Shown: positions 1 to 6,716 of the stretch, piece after piece | Layout: each line of letters opens with the position of its first letter | Position numbering within the stretch: position 1 is the stretch's first letter | NCBI GenBank assembly: GCA_030425055.1 | Contig: JAUHVN010000020.1 | Span: 1-18,262, forward strand | DNA length: 18,262 nt | Source of the DNA: Actinomycetes bacterium | GTDB lineage: Bacteria > Actinomycetota > Actinomycetes > Actinomycetales > Microbacteriaceae | Direction: 5' to 3' | Notes under the pieces: model-generated | Seen by the model: the letters and a program-made list of their open reading frames with translations, nothing else | The model's database searches: none | What the model was told of the DNA's origin: nothing | Program-made: the position numbers and the translations under genes

Positions 1-714
1 CAGGCATCCGCCGATCCACGCGAGCGGGTGGGGCCAGCGCGGCGCCTGCGTGACGGCGAGCATCACCGCGACGACGCCGAGGGCGAGAAGCAGCGTCGAT
101 CCGACGCCGAGTGGGCGGCCTCGCGCGCCCGCGACCGTCGGGACGGCGGGCACCGCGAGCAGGACCAGCAGCTCGGATGCCACCACGAACCCGAACGGCA
201 CCCACGACAGCCCCCGCATGCCCCACATCTCCACGACGACCCCGGCGATCACGACCCCGAAGCCGATCCCCACCCACAGTGCGGCGGTCACGAGCCCGAT
301 CGCGGTCGCCCGGCGGCGTCCGGGGACGACGCGTCGCACGATCGCGACGGCGAGCGGGAACGCCCCGCCGCCGAGGCCCTGCAGGGCGCGACCGGCGATG
401 AGCCAGCCGAGATCCGGCGCGAGCCCCGCGATCGCGAGTCCCAGTGCGACGACGGGCAGCAGGATGAGCAGCACCCGGCGGGGTCCGAACCGGTCGCCGA
501 GGCGTCCGATGAGCGGTGTGGTCGCGGCGGCGACGACGAGCACGATCGTGAGTCCCCAGCTCGTGCCGGCGGCGGTGGCATCGAACGAGTCGGCGGCGCG
601 GCCGATGATGGGCGCGAAGGTCGCCTGCGGCAGCGACGTGCCGAGGGCCGCGAACACGAGCGCCGCGACGGCCACGCTCGCCCGCGGACGCGAGGGCGGG
701 CCGGGCTCGGTCAT
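1..714 (-). CDS. MFS transporter, N-terminal part (runs off the left edge)
   Basis: This is the N-terminal ~238 residues of a major facilitator superfamily permease in the cytoplasmic membrane; the substrate cannot be told. The protein begins MTEPGPPSRPRASVAV and goes straight into a hydrophobic helix. The loop between helices 2 and 3 reads GRLGDRFGPRRVLL, the classic MFS motif A. Helix 4 carries GRALQGLGGGAFPLAVAIVRR, like drug/H+ antiporters of the DHA families. Six or seven hydrophobic segments are visible before the edge. The ATG at 714 lies 6 nt behind TACCGT (721-726, minus strand), a -10-like hexamer, so the mRNA may be leaderless; a GGAG also sits just before the ATG. It is the last gene visible of a minus-strand run that starts with the glutamine-synthetase-like gene. 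Confidence 0.85.
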   Translation of the reverse strand, partial: MTEPGPPSRPRASVAVAALVFAALGTSLPQATFAPIIGRAADSFDATAAGTSWGLTIVLVVAAATTPLIGRLGDRFGPRRVLLILLPVVALGLAIAGLAPDLGWLIAGRALQGLGGGAFPLAVAIVRRVVPGRRRATAIGLVTAALWVGIGFGVVIAGVVVEMWGMRGLSWVPFGFVVASELLVLLAVPAVPTVAGARGRPLGVGSTLLLALGVVAVMLAVTQAPRWPHPLAWIGGCL

Positions 715-769
715 CGCTCCACGGTAGCGGGGCGATGCGCGGAACCTGCCGCAGTCGTGTGGGGGCGGT

Positions 770-1042
770 CTACGACCGGCCGCGACCGCCCCAGTCGGCC
801 AGCGGTCCACCGCCCGGGCCGTGGGCACGCAGGAACGCCTGGTGCACCTTCTCGCACGCCAGCTTCAGCGACGTCGACCAGCCGATGACCTCGCCGCGGA
901 AGCTCGCGCGGTAGCGCACGTCGGCGCCGTTCATCACACGCCGGATCTCGATCGACCCGTAGGTGCGCCCCTCGGCGTCGGTGAGCGTCCACGTGCCGGT
1001 CGGGCCTTCGACGGCGGCCAGCAGCGGGTGCCACGTGTGCAT
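770..1042 (-). CDS. Conserved-looking small protein, 90 aa, unknown function
   Basis: This is a 90-residue soluble protein beginning MHTWHPLLAAVEGPTG. I do not recognise a named domain. It has a central beta-rich stretch (GTWTLTDAEGRTYGSIEIRR) and a helix-like segment (STSLKLACEKVHQAFL), with a Gly/Arg-rich C terminus. I chose the ATG at 1042 because a good Shine-Dalgarno (GAGAGGA, within 1050-1060 on the minus strand) precedes it at normal spacing. An upstream in-frame start at 1075 would absorb that ribosome site into coding sequence. It lies 72 nt after the GNAT gene and 55 nt before the MFS gene on the same strand. No signal peptide or membrane helix is visible. Confidence 0.6.
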   Translation of the reverse strand: MHTWHPLLAAVEGPTGTWTLTDAEGRTYGSIEIRRVMNGADVRYRASFRGEVIGWSTSLKLACEKVHQAFLRAHGPGGGPLADWGGRGRS

Positions 1043-1114
1043 CGGCCGGATCCTCTCTCCGGCCGATGCGCCCACCGTAGCGCGCGTCGACGACAGGCCG
1101 CCAGGCGGATGCCG

Positions 1115-1981
1115 CTACGAGGGCTGCCAGCTCCAGTTGCGCCGCTCGTACCGCTCGACCAGTCCCATCCGGCGCATGTTGTGCAGCGAGGGGTTGGGAC
1201 CGGTGTCGTCGGTCTCGACGTAGGTCTCGCAGGTCAGCCACGTGCTTCCGGCGGCTGCGGCATCCCCGAATCTCGCGGCCATGAGTGCCGTCTGACCGCC
1301 GTGTCCGCGCGAGTCGGGGTCGGTCGCCGCGCCGCACAGGGCCGTCATGCCGTCGGCGGAATACGAGGTGCCGACGGCGACGAGCCTCTCGCCGTCCCAC
1401 GCGCCGTGCGCGCGGAATCCGTCGAACGACGCGGTGTCGGCGAACAGGCGCAGCAGGCGCGGATCCTCGGGCATCGCGAAGCCGCGGGCGAGCACGAGGG
1501 CGTACGCGTCCGCCTGCTCGGGCGGAAGCGGGCCGACGCGCAGATCGGTGCGCACCTCCGGGTGGTCGATGGGCAGGCGCGTGGCGAACTTGACCCACGC
1601 CGAGCGAGCAGATGCTCCGCGCTCAGTGAGCAGCGCCTGCCAATCGCCGTCGGCGTCGGGCGCGGTCTGCCAGATGAGGCTGCGCGCGCCGTGCCCGACC
1701 GCGAACGCGATCACCTCGTCCACCAGCTCATCCGTGACCGGCTCGTCGATGCCGAGGCCGATCACGCGGCTCCAGTACCCGCCGGTCGGGTCGTTGCGCA
1801 TGACGGTGACGACTCCGCCGCCGATCCGCAGCGCGCTCATGCCGAGGGCGGTGCGCTCGGTCTCGCCCGCCTGCGCGAACATCGCGTGCATGTAGAGGGC
1901 TTCGGCGCGTTCGGCCGCGCGCATCGCCGCGCGCGCCTCCGATACGGCATCCGCTTCGTCCGTGGCATCCGCTTCGGTCAC
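1115..1981 (-). CDS. GNAT family N-acetyltransferase
   Basis: A 288-residue protein with a C-terminal Gcn5-related acetyltransferase fold that would move an acetyl group from acetyl-CoA to an amine; the substrate is unknown. The acetyl-CoA loop (motif A) is seen around residues 219-235 in ATDPDSRGHGGQTALMAA, with RGHGG matching the (R/Q)xxGx(G/A) pattern. Near the C terminus NPSLHNMRRMGLVERYERR matches the motif B helix and following strand. The N-terminal half may be a second, degenerate GNAT-like lobe, giving the tandem architecture common in actinobacteria; that is inference. The start is GTG at 1981, supported by an excellent Shine-Dalgarno (GGGAGGAA) a few bases upstream. It follows the glutamine-synthetase-like gene by 91 nt. 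Confidence 0.82.
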   Translation of the reverse strand: MTEADATDEADAVSEARAAMRAAERAEALYMHAMFAQAGETERTALGMSALRIGGGVVTVMRNDPTGGYWSRVIGLGIDEPVTDELVDEVIAFAVGHGARSLIWQTAPDADGDWQALLTERGASARSAWVKFATRLPIDHPEVRTDLRVGPLPPEQADAYALVLARGFAMPEDPRLLRLFADTASFDGFRAHGAWDGERLVAVGTSYSADGMTALCGAATDPDSRGHGGQTALMAARFGDAAAAGSTWLTCETYVETDDTGPNPSLHNMRRMGLVERYERRNWSWQPS

Positions 1982-2072
1982 GGTTCCTCCCGCCGCTCGC
2001 CGTCGAGGGCAGGTTACGACCGTCGGTCTCGCCGGGCAAAGGGGCGCGCGGATGCCTCGGTCCGGGCCGCGG

Positions 2073-3335
2073 TCAGCCCGCGGGCGTGCGCACCGCGAGG
2101 TACAGGTCGACGAGATCGTCGCCGAGGCCCTCGCGCAGGCGGCCGCTGGCGCTGAGCTCGGCGAGCGCGTCGCCGAGCGAGGTCGGCAGGGTGCGCAGGC
2201 CGCGCGCGGAGCGTTCGTCGTCGCTCAGGCGCCCGGGGTCGACGTCGACCGGCGCCGGCGGATCGGTCGGCCGGTCGAGGCCCGCCCGCAGCCCGACCAG
2301 CAGCGCGGCGACGGCGAGGTACGGGTTCGCGGTCGCGTCGCCGGGCTTGATCTCGATGTTGGCGCCGGCGGGGCCGGCGTCCGTCGTCATCGGGGTGTAC
2401 CGCACGGCCGCCTCGCGGTTGCCGCGTCCCCAGCAGTTCCAGGCACCCGACCAGCGACCGGGCCGCAGGCGCTTGTAGCTCTGTTCGCTGCCCGCCAGCA
2501 GCGCGGTCGCCGCCGGTAGCAGATCGAGGATGCCCGCGATGATCGCCGCTCCCTCGGGCTGCGGCATCCCGTCGTCGGTCGGCGAGAAGACGTTGCGCCC
2601 GTCGCGGGATGCCGACAGGTGCACGTGCATGCCGTTCGAGTCGGCGCCGATCGGCGGCACCGGGTCGAAGTACGCGCGCAGGCCGTACCGTTCGGTCACG
2701 AGGTCGATGACGGCGCGGGCGAGCACGAGGTCGTCGCACGCGTCGACCGGATGCCGCGGCGCCAGCGACACCTCGAACTGGCCGTCGCCGTGCTCGGCGT
2801 GCACCTGCAGCACCGGCACATCGGCATCTTCGAGCGCGGTGATGAGGTCGTCGAGGTAGTCGATGTTGCGCACGAGGGGGCGCTGGCCGTACCCGGGACC
2901 CTTGTGGGCGGGCGCGAGGCTGCCCGAGGCTTCGCCGGCGACGACGAACTCGATCTCGAAGCCGATCTTGACGTCGATCTCGGCGGCGGTCGAGGCACGG
3001 CGCAGGGCGCTGCGGGTGCATCCGCTGAAGGGGCGGTCGTCGGCCCAGCGCAGGTCGCCGGGAGTCCACGCCCAGCCGTCGCCGAGGTCGGCGACGCGTC
3101 TTGCATCGGGGCGGATGCGCAGGTCGCCGATCACCGGATCCAGACCGAGGGCGCTCACGGGCGCGTCGCCCGGTGTGAACAGCGCTGCGCCGCTGATCGA
3201 CGCGGCGACGCCGTTCTCGAGCACGCTCTCGATGCGGGCGGCGGGGATCACCCGTCCGCGCGTCACGCCCGCGGCGTCGACATGGGCGACGAGCAGGCGC
3301 CGGATGCCGTCGCCCTCGGTCTGCGCTGAGCTCAC
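2073..3335 (-). CDS. Glutamine synthetase family protein (gamma-glutamyl ligase)
   Basis: A 420-residue member of the glutamine synthetase type I superfamily, which makes gamma-glutamyl amides from glutamate, ATP and an amine or ammonia. Visible blocks are GFEIEF (about 125-130, metal-binding glutamates), HAEHGDGQFEVSLAP (179-193), SNGMHVHLSAS (233-243, the ATP/metal histidines), and ANIEIKPGDATANPYLAVAA (325-344). It is shorter than housekeeping GlnA (about 470) and has EIK where GlnA has an arginine, which points to a paralogue (PuuA- or FluG-like group) acting on an amine or amino acid rather than the main ammonia-assimilating enzyme. The GTG at 3335 is my choice; the open frame continues to 3587 but that stretch is Arg/Gly-rich, unlike the family, and crosses the divergent promoter. 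It may share regulation with the divergent MarR-GNAT gene. Confidence 0.85.
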   Translation of the reverse strand: MSSAQTEGDGIRRLLVAHVDAAGVTRGRVIPAARIESVLENGVAASISGAALFTPGDAPVSALGLDPVIGDLRIRPDARRVADLGDGWAWTPGDLRWADDRPFSGCTRSALRRASTAAEIDVKIGFEIEFVVAGEASGSLAPAHKGPGYGQRPLVRNIDYLDDLITALEDADVPVLQVHAEHGDGQFEVSLAPRHPVDACDDLVLARAVIDLVTERYGLRAYFDPVPPIGADSNGMHVHLSASRDGRNVFSPTDDGMPQPEGAAIIAGILDLLPAATALLAGSEQSYKRLRPGRWSGAWNCWGRGNREAAVRYTPMTTDAGPAGANIEIKPGDATANPYLAVAALLVGLRAGLDRPTDPPAPVDVDPGRLSDDERSARGLRTLPTSLGDALAELSASGRLREGLGDDLVDLYLAVRTPAG

Positions 3336-3526
3336 CCGCTCATTCTCGCGGCCGGTCCCGCCTCGCGTCCACGCCCCGCCGTGTCTCCGGTCCGCCCCTG
3401 CGCCCGCCCGACCCCAGGCTCTTAGCGAACGGTGAGACTGCAGCGGTCGGCCGAGGGTGCGGCCGGCACCCACGGTCTCGGCGGACCGATGCGGTCTCAG
3501 CGGAGAGGACGAGCCCGCAGCAATAT

Positions 3527-3544
3527 CTCTGACTATAGTCAGAG
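3527..3544. promoter_or_regulatory. Perfect 18-bp palindrome over a -10 box (likely MarR operator)
   Basis: CTCTGACTATAGTCAGAG is its own reverse complement. TATAGT (3534-3539) inside it ends 7 nt before the ATG at 3547, the spacing expected for a leaderless actinobacterial promoter. Because the site is symmetrical, TATAGT is also present on the minus strand and could fire towards the glutamine-synthetase-like gene, leaving a leader of about 190 nt. The adjacent gene encodes a MarR-type winged helix, so autorepression by occupying the -10 box is the natural reading. The palindrome is seen directly; the binder is inferred. Confidence 0.7.
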
Positions 3545-3546
3545 GT

Positions 3547-4500
3547 ATGGAGATCGAGGAGCTGCGCGCCTTCAACCGCACCGTCACCGAGCGGATCGGC
3601 GCGCTCGAAGACCGCTACCTGAACACCGGGCGCTCCCTCGCGCTCGACCGGCTGCTGTGGGAGATCGGCCGCGAGGGCACCGACGTGCGCGACCTGCGCG
3701 ACCGGCTGGGTCTCGACTCCGGGTACCTCAGCCGCCAGCTGCGCGCGCTTGAGGGGGAGGGCCTCGTCACGACCGTTCCCTCGCCTGAGGATGCGCGCGT
3801 GCGCCGCGCCGAGCTGACGGATGCCGGATCCGCCGAGGTCGGAGTGCTCGACGCGCTGTCCGACGACCTGGTGCGCGCGATCCTGCGGCCGCTGTCTGCG
3901 CGGCAGCGCACCGAGCTCGTCGAAGCCGCCGGCACCGTGCGGCGGCTGTTCACCGCGAGCGCGATCGAGATCGGCGCGGTGGATCCCGCCGACCCTGCGG
4001 CCCGGTACGCCGTCGACCAGTACTTCGCGGTGCTCGCGACCCGGTTCGACGCCGGTTTCGACGCCGGAACGACCCGCGCCGCCCGCGACGACGAGATGCG
4101 CGCGCCGAACGGCACATTCCTGGTCGCACGGCTCAAGGGCGAGGTCGTCGGATGCGTCGGCCTCAAGCTGCACGGTGGCGATCCGGCCGAGATCAAGCGG
4201 CTGTGGGTCGCCGACAGCACGCGCGGTCTCGGGCTCGGGCGGCGCCTCCTCGCCGAGATCGAAGACGCCGCGCGCGCGGCCGGGGCGCGTGCCGTGCAGC
4301 TCGACACCAACCGATCGCTGACCGAGGCGATCGCGCTGTACCGCTCGGCCGGATACCGCGAGATCCCCGCGTTCAACGACGAGCCGTACGCGCATCACTG
4401 GTTCGAGAAGTCTCTCGAGCAGGCGGCATCCGCTGAGCCGTCGCAGCCCGAGTCCCGACGCGAAGCGCCCGCACCCGCGACCGCCGAGGTCGCCCGGTGA
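3547..4500 (+). CDS. MarR-type regulator fused to a GNAT acetyltransferase
   Basis: A 317-residue two-domain protein. Residues 1-140 form a MarR winged helix: helix-turn-helix around 44-72 (TDVRDLRDRLGLDSGYLSRQ) and wing around 74-92 (TTVPSPEDARVRRAELTDAG). Residues 155-292 form a GNAT domain with motif A at 220-236 (WVADSTRGLGLGRRLLAEI; RGLGLG is the acetyl-CoA loop) and motif B at 256-271 (SLTEAIALYRSAGYRE). MarR-GNAT fusions are a known architecture, thought to couple DNA binding to acetylation or ligand sensing, though targets are rarely known. The ATG at 3547 follows the palindromic operator and -10 box directly. The last ~25 residues are a disordered Pro/Ala/Glu-rich tail. The stop overlaps the next gene's GTG (GTGA), so the two are probably translationally coupled. 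Confidence 0.9.
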   Translation: MEIEELRAFNRTVTERIGALEDRYLNTGRSLALDRLLWEIGREGTDVRDLRDRLGLDSGYLSRQLRALEGEGLVTTVPSPEDARVRRAELTDAGSAEVGVLDALSDDLVRAILRPLSARQRTELVEAAGTVRRLFTASAIEIGAVDPADPAARYAVDQYFAVLATRFDAGFDAGTTRAARDDEMRAPNGTFLVARLKGEVVGCVGLKLHGGDPAEIKRLWVADSTRGLGLGRRLLAEIEDAARAAGARAVQLDTNRSLTEAIALYRSAGYREIPAFNDEPYAHHWFEKSLEQAASAEPSQPESRREAPAPATAEVAR

Positions 4501-5363
4501 GCCCCGTCGGCTTCGTCGGCCTCGGCATCATGGGGCGGCCGATGGCGCTGCGGCTCGCCGCGGCGGGCACCCCGCTGGTCCTGTGGAACCGCAGCGCCGA
4601 CGCCCTCCGGGCGCTGACGGATGCCGGCGCGCGGGCTGCGGCATCCGTCGCCGACGTCTTCGCCGCGTGCGACACCGTCATCGTCATGCTGCGCAACGCC
4701 GACGCCGTCGACGACGTGCTGCGCGACGGCGACCCCGCCGGTCCGGTCGCCCCGTTCGTCGCCGGTCGAACGGTCGTGAACATGGGCACGGTCGCACCCG
4801 AGGCATCCGCCCGCATCGCCCGCGACGTCGAGGCGGCCGGCGGCACGTACGTCGAGGCGCCGGTCTCGGGGTCGCGCCGGCCCGCCGAGCAGGGCGAGCT
4901 GGTCGCGATGATCGCCGGACCGACCGACGCGGTCGCCGCGGTGACGCCCCTGCTCGCCCCGATGTGCGCGCGCGTCGTACCGTGCGGCGCGGTGCCGGGC
5001 GGGCTCACGATGAAGCTCGCCGTCAACGTGTTTCTCATCGCGACCGTCACCGGGCTCGCCGAGACGTTCCACTTCGCCGACACGCACGGCCTCGACCGCG
5101 AGACCCTGCGCGACGTGCTCGACTCGGGCCAGATGTCGTCGCCGATCTCGCGCGTGAAGACCGCGAAGCTCGTCGCCGACGACCTGGCCCCGCAGGCGGC
5201 GATCAGCGACGTGCTGATGAACGCCGAGCTGATCCGGGATGCCGCACGCGCCGCCGGCATCCGGGTGCCCCTGACCGACGCCGGACGCGAGCTCTACGCC
5301 GAGGCCGTCGACCGGGGTGACGGCGGGCTCGACATGGTCGGCGTCGTGCGCGCGTTCAGGTGA
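4497..5363 (+). CDS. NAD(P)-dependent beta-hydroxyacid dehydrogenase (HIBADH family)
   Basis: A 288-residue member of the 3-hydroxyisobutyrate/tartronate-semialdehyde/6-phosphogluconate dehydrogenase superfamily. The Rossmann nucleotide loop is GFVGLGIMGRPMA (5-17). After the second strand comes WNRS (30-33); an Asn-Arg pair there usually means NADP preference. The substrate loop is EAPVSGSRRPAEQGEL (120-135), where the family has the pattern DAPVSGG. The catalytic lysine is K173 in GGLTMKLAVN, with N177 at the usual place. Length matches the family. The start is GTG at 4497, overlapping the upstream stop by four bases. The true substrate is unknown; it could reduce a small aldehyde acid, or belong to the glyoxylate/succinic-semialdehyde reductase or imine reductase branches. 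Confidence 0.88.
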   Translation: MSPVGFVGLGIMGRPMALRLAAAGTPLVLWNRSADALRALTDAGARAAASVADVFAACDTVIVMLRNADAVDDVLRDGDPAGPVAPFVAGRTVVNMGTVAPEASARIARDVEAAGGTYVEAPVSGSRRPAEQGELVAMIAGPTDAVAAVTPLLAPMCARVVPCGAVPGGLTMKLAVNVFLIATVTGLAETFHFADTHGLDRETLRDVLDSGQMSSPISRVKTAKLVADDLAPQAAISDVLMNAELIRDAARAAGIRVPLTDAGRELYAEAVDRGDGGLDMVGVVRAFR

Positions 5364-5375
5364 CATGCTGGAACG

Positions 5376-6380
5376 ATGCACGCACGACCTCTCGGAACCA
5401 CCGGCCGCTCCGTCTCGGCGATCGGCCTCGGCACGTGGCAGCTCGGCGCCGACTGGGGCGCGGTCAGCGAGGAGGACGCGACCGCCGTGCTCGCGGCATC
5501 CGCCGACCGCGGCGTGACGCTCTTCGACACCGCCGACGTCTACGGCGACGGCCGCAGCGAGTCGATCATCGGCCGCTTCCTCGCGGGTCGCCCCGACCAC
5601 GGCATCACCGTCGCGACCAAGATGGGCCGCCGCGCCGACCAGGTGCCCGAGAACTACACGCCCGAGAACTTCCGCGCGTGGACCGACCGTTCGCGCCGCA
5701 ATCTCGGCGTCGACACGCTCGACCTGGTGCAGCTGCACTGCCCGCCGAGCGCCGTGATCGCCGCCGATGCGACCTACGACGCCCTCGACGCGCTCGTCGC
5801 CGACGGGGCGATCGCCGCGTACGGCGTGTCGGTCGAGACGTGCGCGCAGGCGCTCGACGCGATCGCCCACCCCGGTGTCACCAACGTGCAGATCATCCTC
5901 AACCCGTTCCGGCTGAAGCCGCTCGACGAGGTGCTGCCGGCGGCGGATGCCGCGGATGTCGCGATCTTCGCCCGCGTTCCGCTCGCGTCGGGGCTGCTCA
6001 GCGGCAAGTACACGGCGTCGACCACGTTCGCCGCCGACGACCACCGCACCTACAACCGGCACGGCGAGGCCTTCGACCGGGGCGAGACGTTCTCGGGCGT
6101 CGACTTCGAGGTCGGGCTGGCCGCGGCATCCGAACTCGCCGATGCGCTGCCCGACGGCGTATCGCTGCCGCAGGCGACGCTGGCGTGGATCGCGGCGCTG
6201 CCGGGCGTGACGACCGTGATCCCCGGCGCGCGCAACGTGCGCCAGGCCGAGTCGAACGCGGATGCCGCGGCACTGCTCGACGCCTCCACGGCCGACGGGT
6301 TCGACCTCGCCGCCTTCGACGCGGCGGTGCACGAGGTCTACGACCGGCACCTGCGGGCGGCGATCCACCCGCAGTGGTGA
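5376..6380 (+). CDS. Aldo/keto reductase
   Basis: A 334-residue (alpha/beta)8 barrel NADPH-dependent oxidoreductase. The catalytic tetrad of the family is visible: D51 (FDTADVYGDG), Y56, K82 (VATKMG) and H121 (LVQLHCPP). The cofactor-binding region near the C terminus is VTTVIPGARNVRQAESN, the usual AKR pattern. The start ATG is 12 nt after the upstream stop, with ATGCT-GGAACG before it, so it may be co-transcribed with the dehydrogenase or have its own short-leader promoter. Together with the dehydrogenase it suggests reduction of a carbonyl compound, perhaps detoxification, under control of the MarR-GNAT protein; that pathway is inference. A palindromic repeat begins 44 nt after its stop. 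Confidence 0.9.
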   Translation: MHARPLGTTGRSVSAIGLGTWQLGADWGAVSEEDATAVLAASADRGVTLFDTADVYGDGRSESIIGRFLAGRPDHGITVATKMGRRADQVPENYTPENFRAWTDRSRRNLGVDTLDLVQLHCPPSAVIAADATYDALDALVADGAIAAYGVSVETCAQALDAIAHPGVTNVQIILNPFRLKPLDEVLPAADAADVAIFARVPLASGLLSGKYTASTTFAADDHRTYNRHGEAFDRGETFSGVDFEVGLAAASELADALPDGVSLPQATLAWIAALPGVTTVIPGARNVRQAESNADAAALLDASTADGFDLAAFDAAVHEVYDRHLRAAIHPQW

Positions 6381-6424
6381 CCGCACGGCGCCGCCGCGGC
6401 GCCCCGCCGTCCGCCCTACCTTCG

Positions 6425-6483
6425 TTCATCCGTCACTCGTGCACGCGCACACGGGCTGATCGCGTGCACAGGCGACGGATGAA
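6425..6483. repeat. Palindromic repeat, copy A (between AKR and ABC-F genes)
   Basis: Two 23-nt arms (6425-6447 and 6461-6483) pair with three mismatches around a 13-nt loop. The outer part is TTCATCCGTC and the inner part GTGCACGCG. The same element occurs as copy B at 8394-8460, with unpaired bases at the same inner position, so this is a repeated family and not a chance hairpin. It could terminate the AKR transcript, though no T run follows. Confidence 0.75.
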
Positions 6484-6517
6484 GCGGCGCTCCCACCACG
6501 CGCGCACGGCGGTGCGC

Positions 6518-6546
6518 TACACTCGGCGAGTCCTTGTTCCGAGTGT
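6518..6546 (+). promoter_or_regulatory. Candidate promoter and operator of the ABC-F leader
   Basis: TACACT (6518-6523) is a plausible -10 hexamer, with transcription then starting near 6530. An inverted repeat ACACTCGG (6519-6526) / CCGAGTGT (6539-6546) with a 12-nt centre overlaps it and could be an operator. I see no convincing -35. The rest of 6381-6716 holds palindromic repeat copy A, the leader ORF, and short GC-rich inverted repeats such as CCGTC-GAC-GACGG (6599-6611). Confidence 0.4.
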
Positions 6547-6560
6547 GAGGAATCGAATCG

Positions 6561-6587
6561 GTGGAGATCTTCGCGTCCGCGCTGTGA
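6561..6587 (+). CDS. Candidate leader peptide of the ABC-F gene (8 codons)
   Basis: GTG GAG ATC TTC GCG TCC GCG CTG TGA would encode MEIFASAL. A Shine-Dalgarno-like GAGGA (6547-6551) lies 9 nt upstream, downstream of the candidate -10 box. The stop is 129 nt before the ABC-F start. Antibiotic-resistance ABC-F genes are often controlled by ribosome stalling on such short upstream ORFs. That this one is translated and regulates is inference; conservation in related leaders would be the test. A longer overlapping frame starting at GTG 6545 is an alternative reading. Confidence 0.4.
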   Translation: MEIFASAL

Positions 6588-6686
6588 CCCCGCGCCGACC
6601 GTCGACGACGGCTCCGCGCTCCCATCCGCGCTGACCCGTCGACTCCCCGCCTCCATCGGACCATCCGGTGCGTGCTCGCGGCATCC

Positions 6687-6711
6687 GGTGTCAGCGCATG
6701 ACACCGAAGGA
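6687..6711 (+). promoter_or_regulatory. Hairpin touching the ABC-F Shine-Dalgarno
   Basis: GGTGTCA (6687-6693) and TGACACC (6699-6705) form a perfect 7-bp stem with loop GCGCA, immediately followed by the Shine-Dalgarno GAAGGA (6706-6711) and the ATG at 6717. Its position suggests control of ribosome access. A 9-bp direct repeat CATCCGGTG (6662-6670 and 6682-6690) overlaps the left arm and may allow alternative pairing. Confidence 0.5.
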
Positions 6712-6716
6712 CCCGC

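Noticed and set aside
3336..3587. N-terminal extension of the glutamine-synthetase-like protein
   Set aside because: The extension is Arg/Gly-rich, unlike the family, and would cross the divergent promoter and operator.
4395..6386. Very long open frame on the minus strand opposite the dehydrogenase and aldo/keto reductase
   Set aside because: Its translation is Arg/Gly/Asp/His-rich with no domain, and the plus strand encodes two clear enzymes with intact motifs; it is a high-GC shadow.
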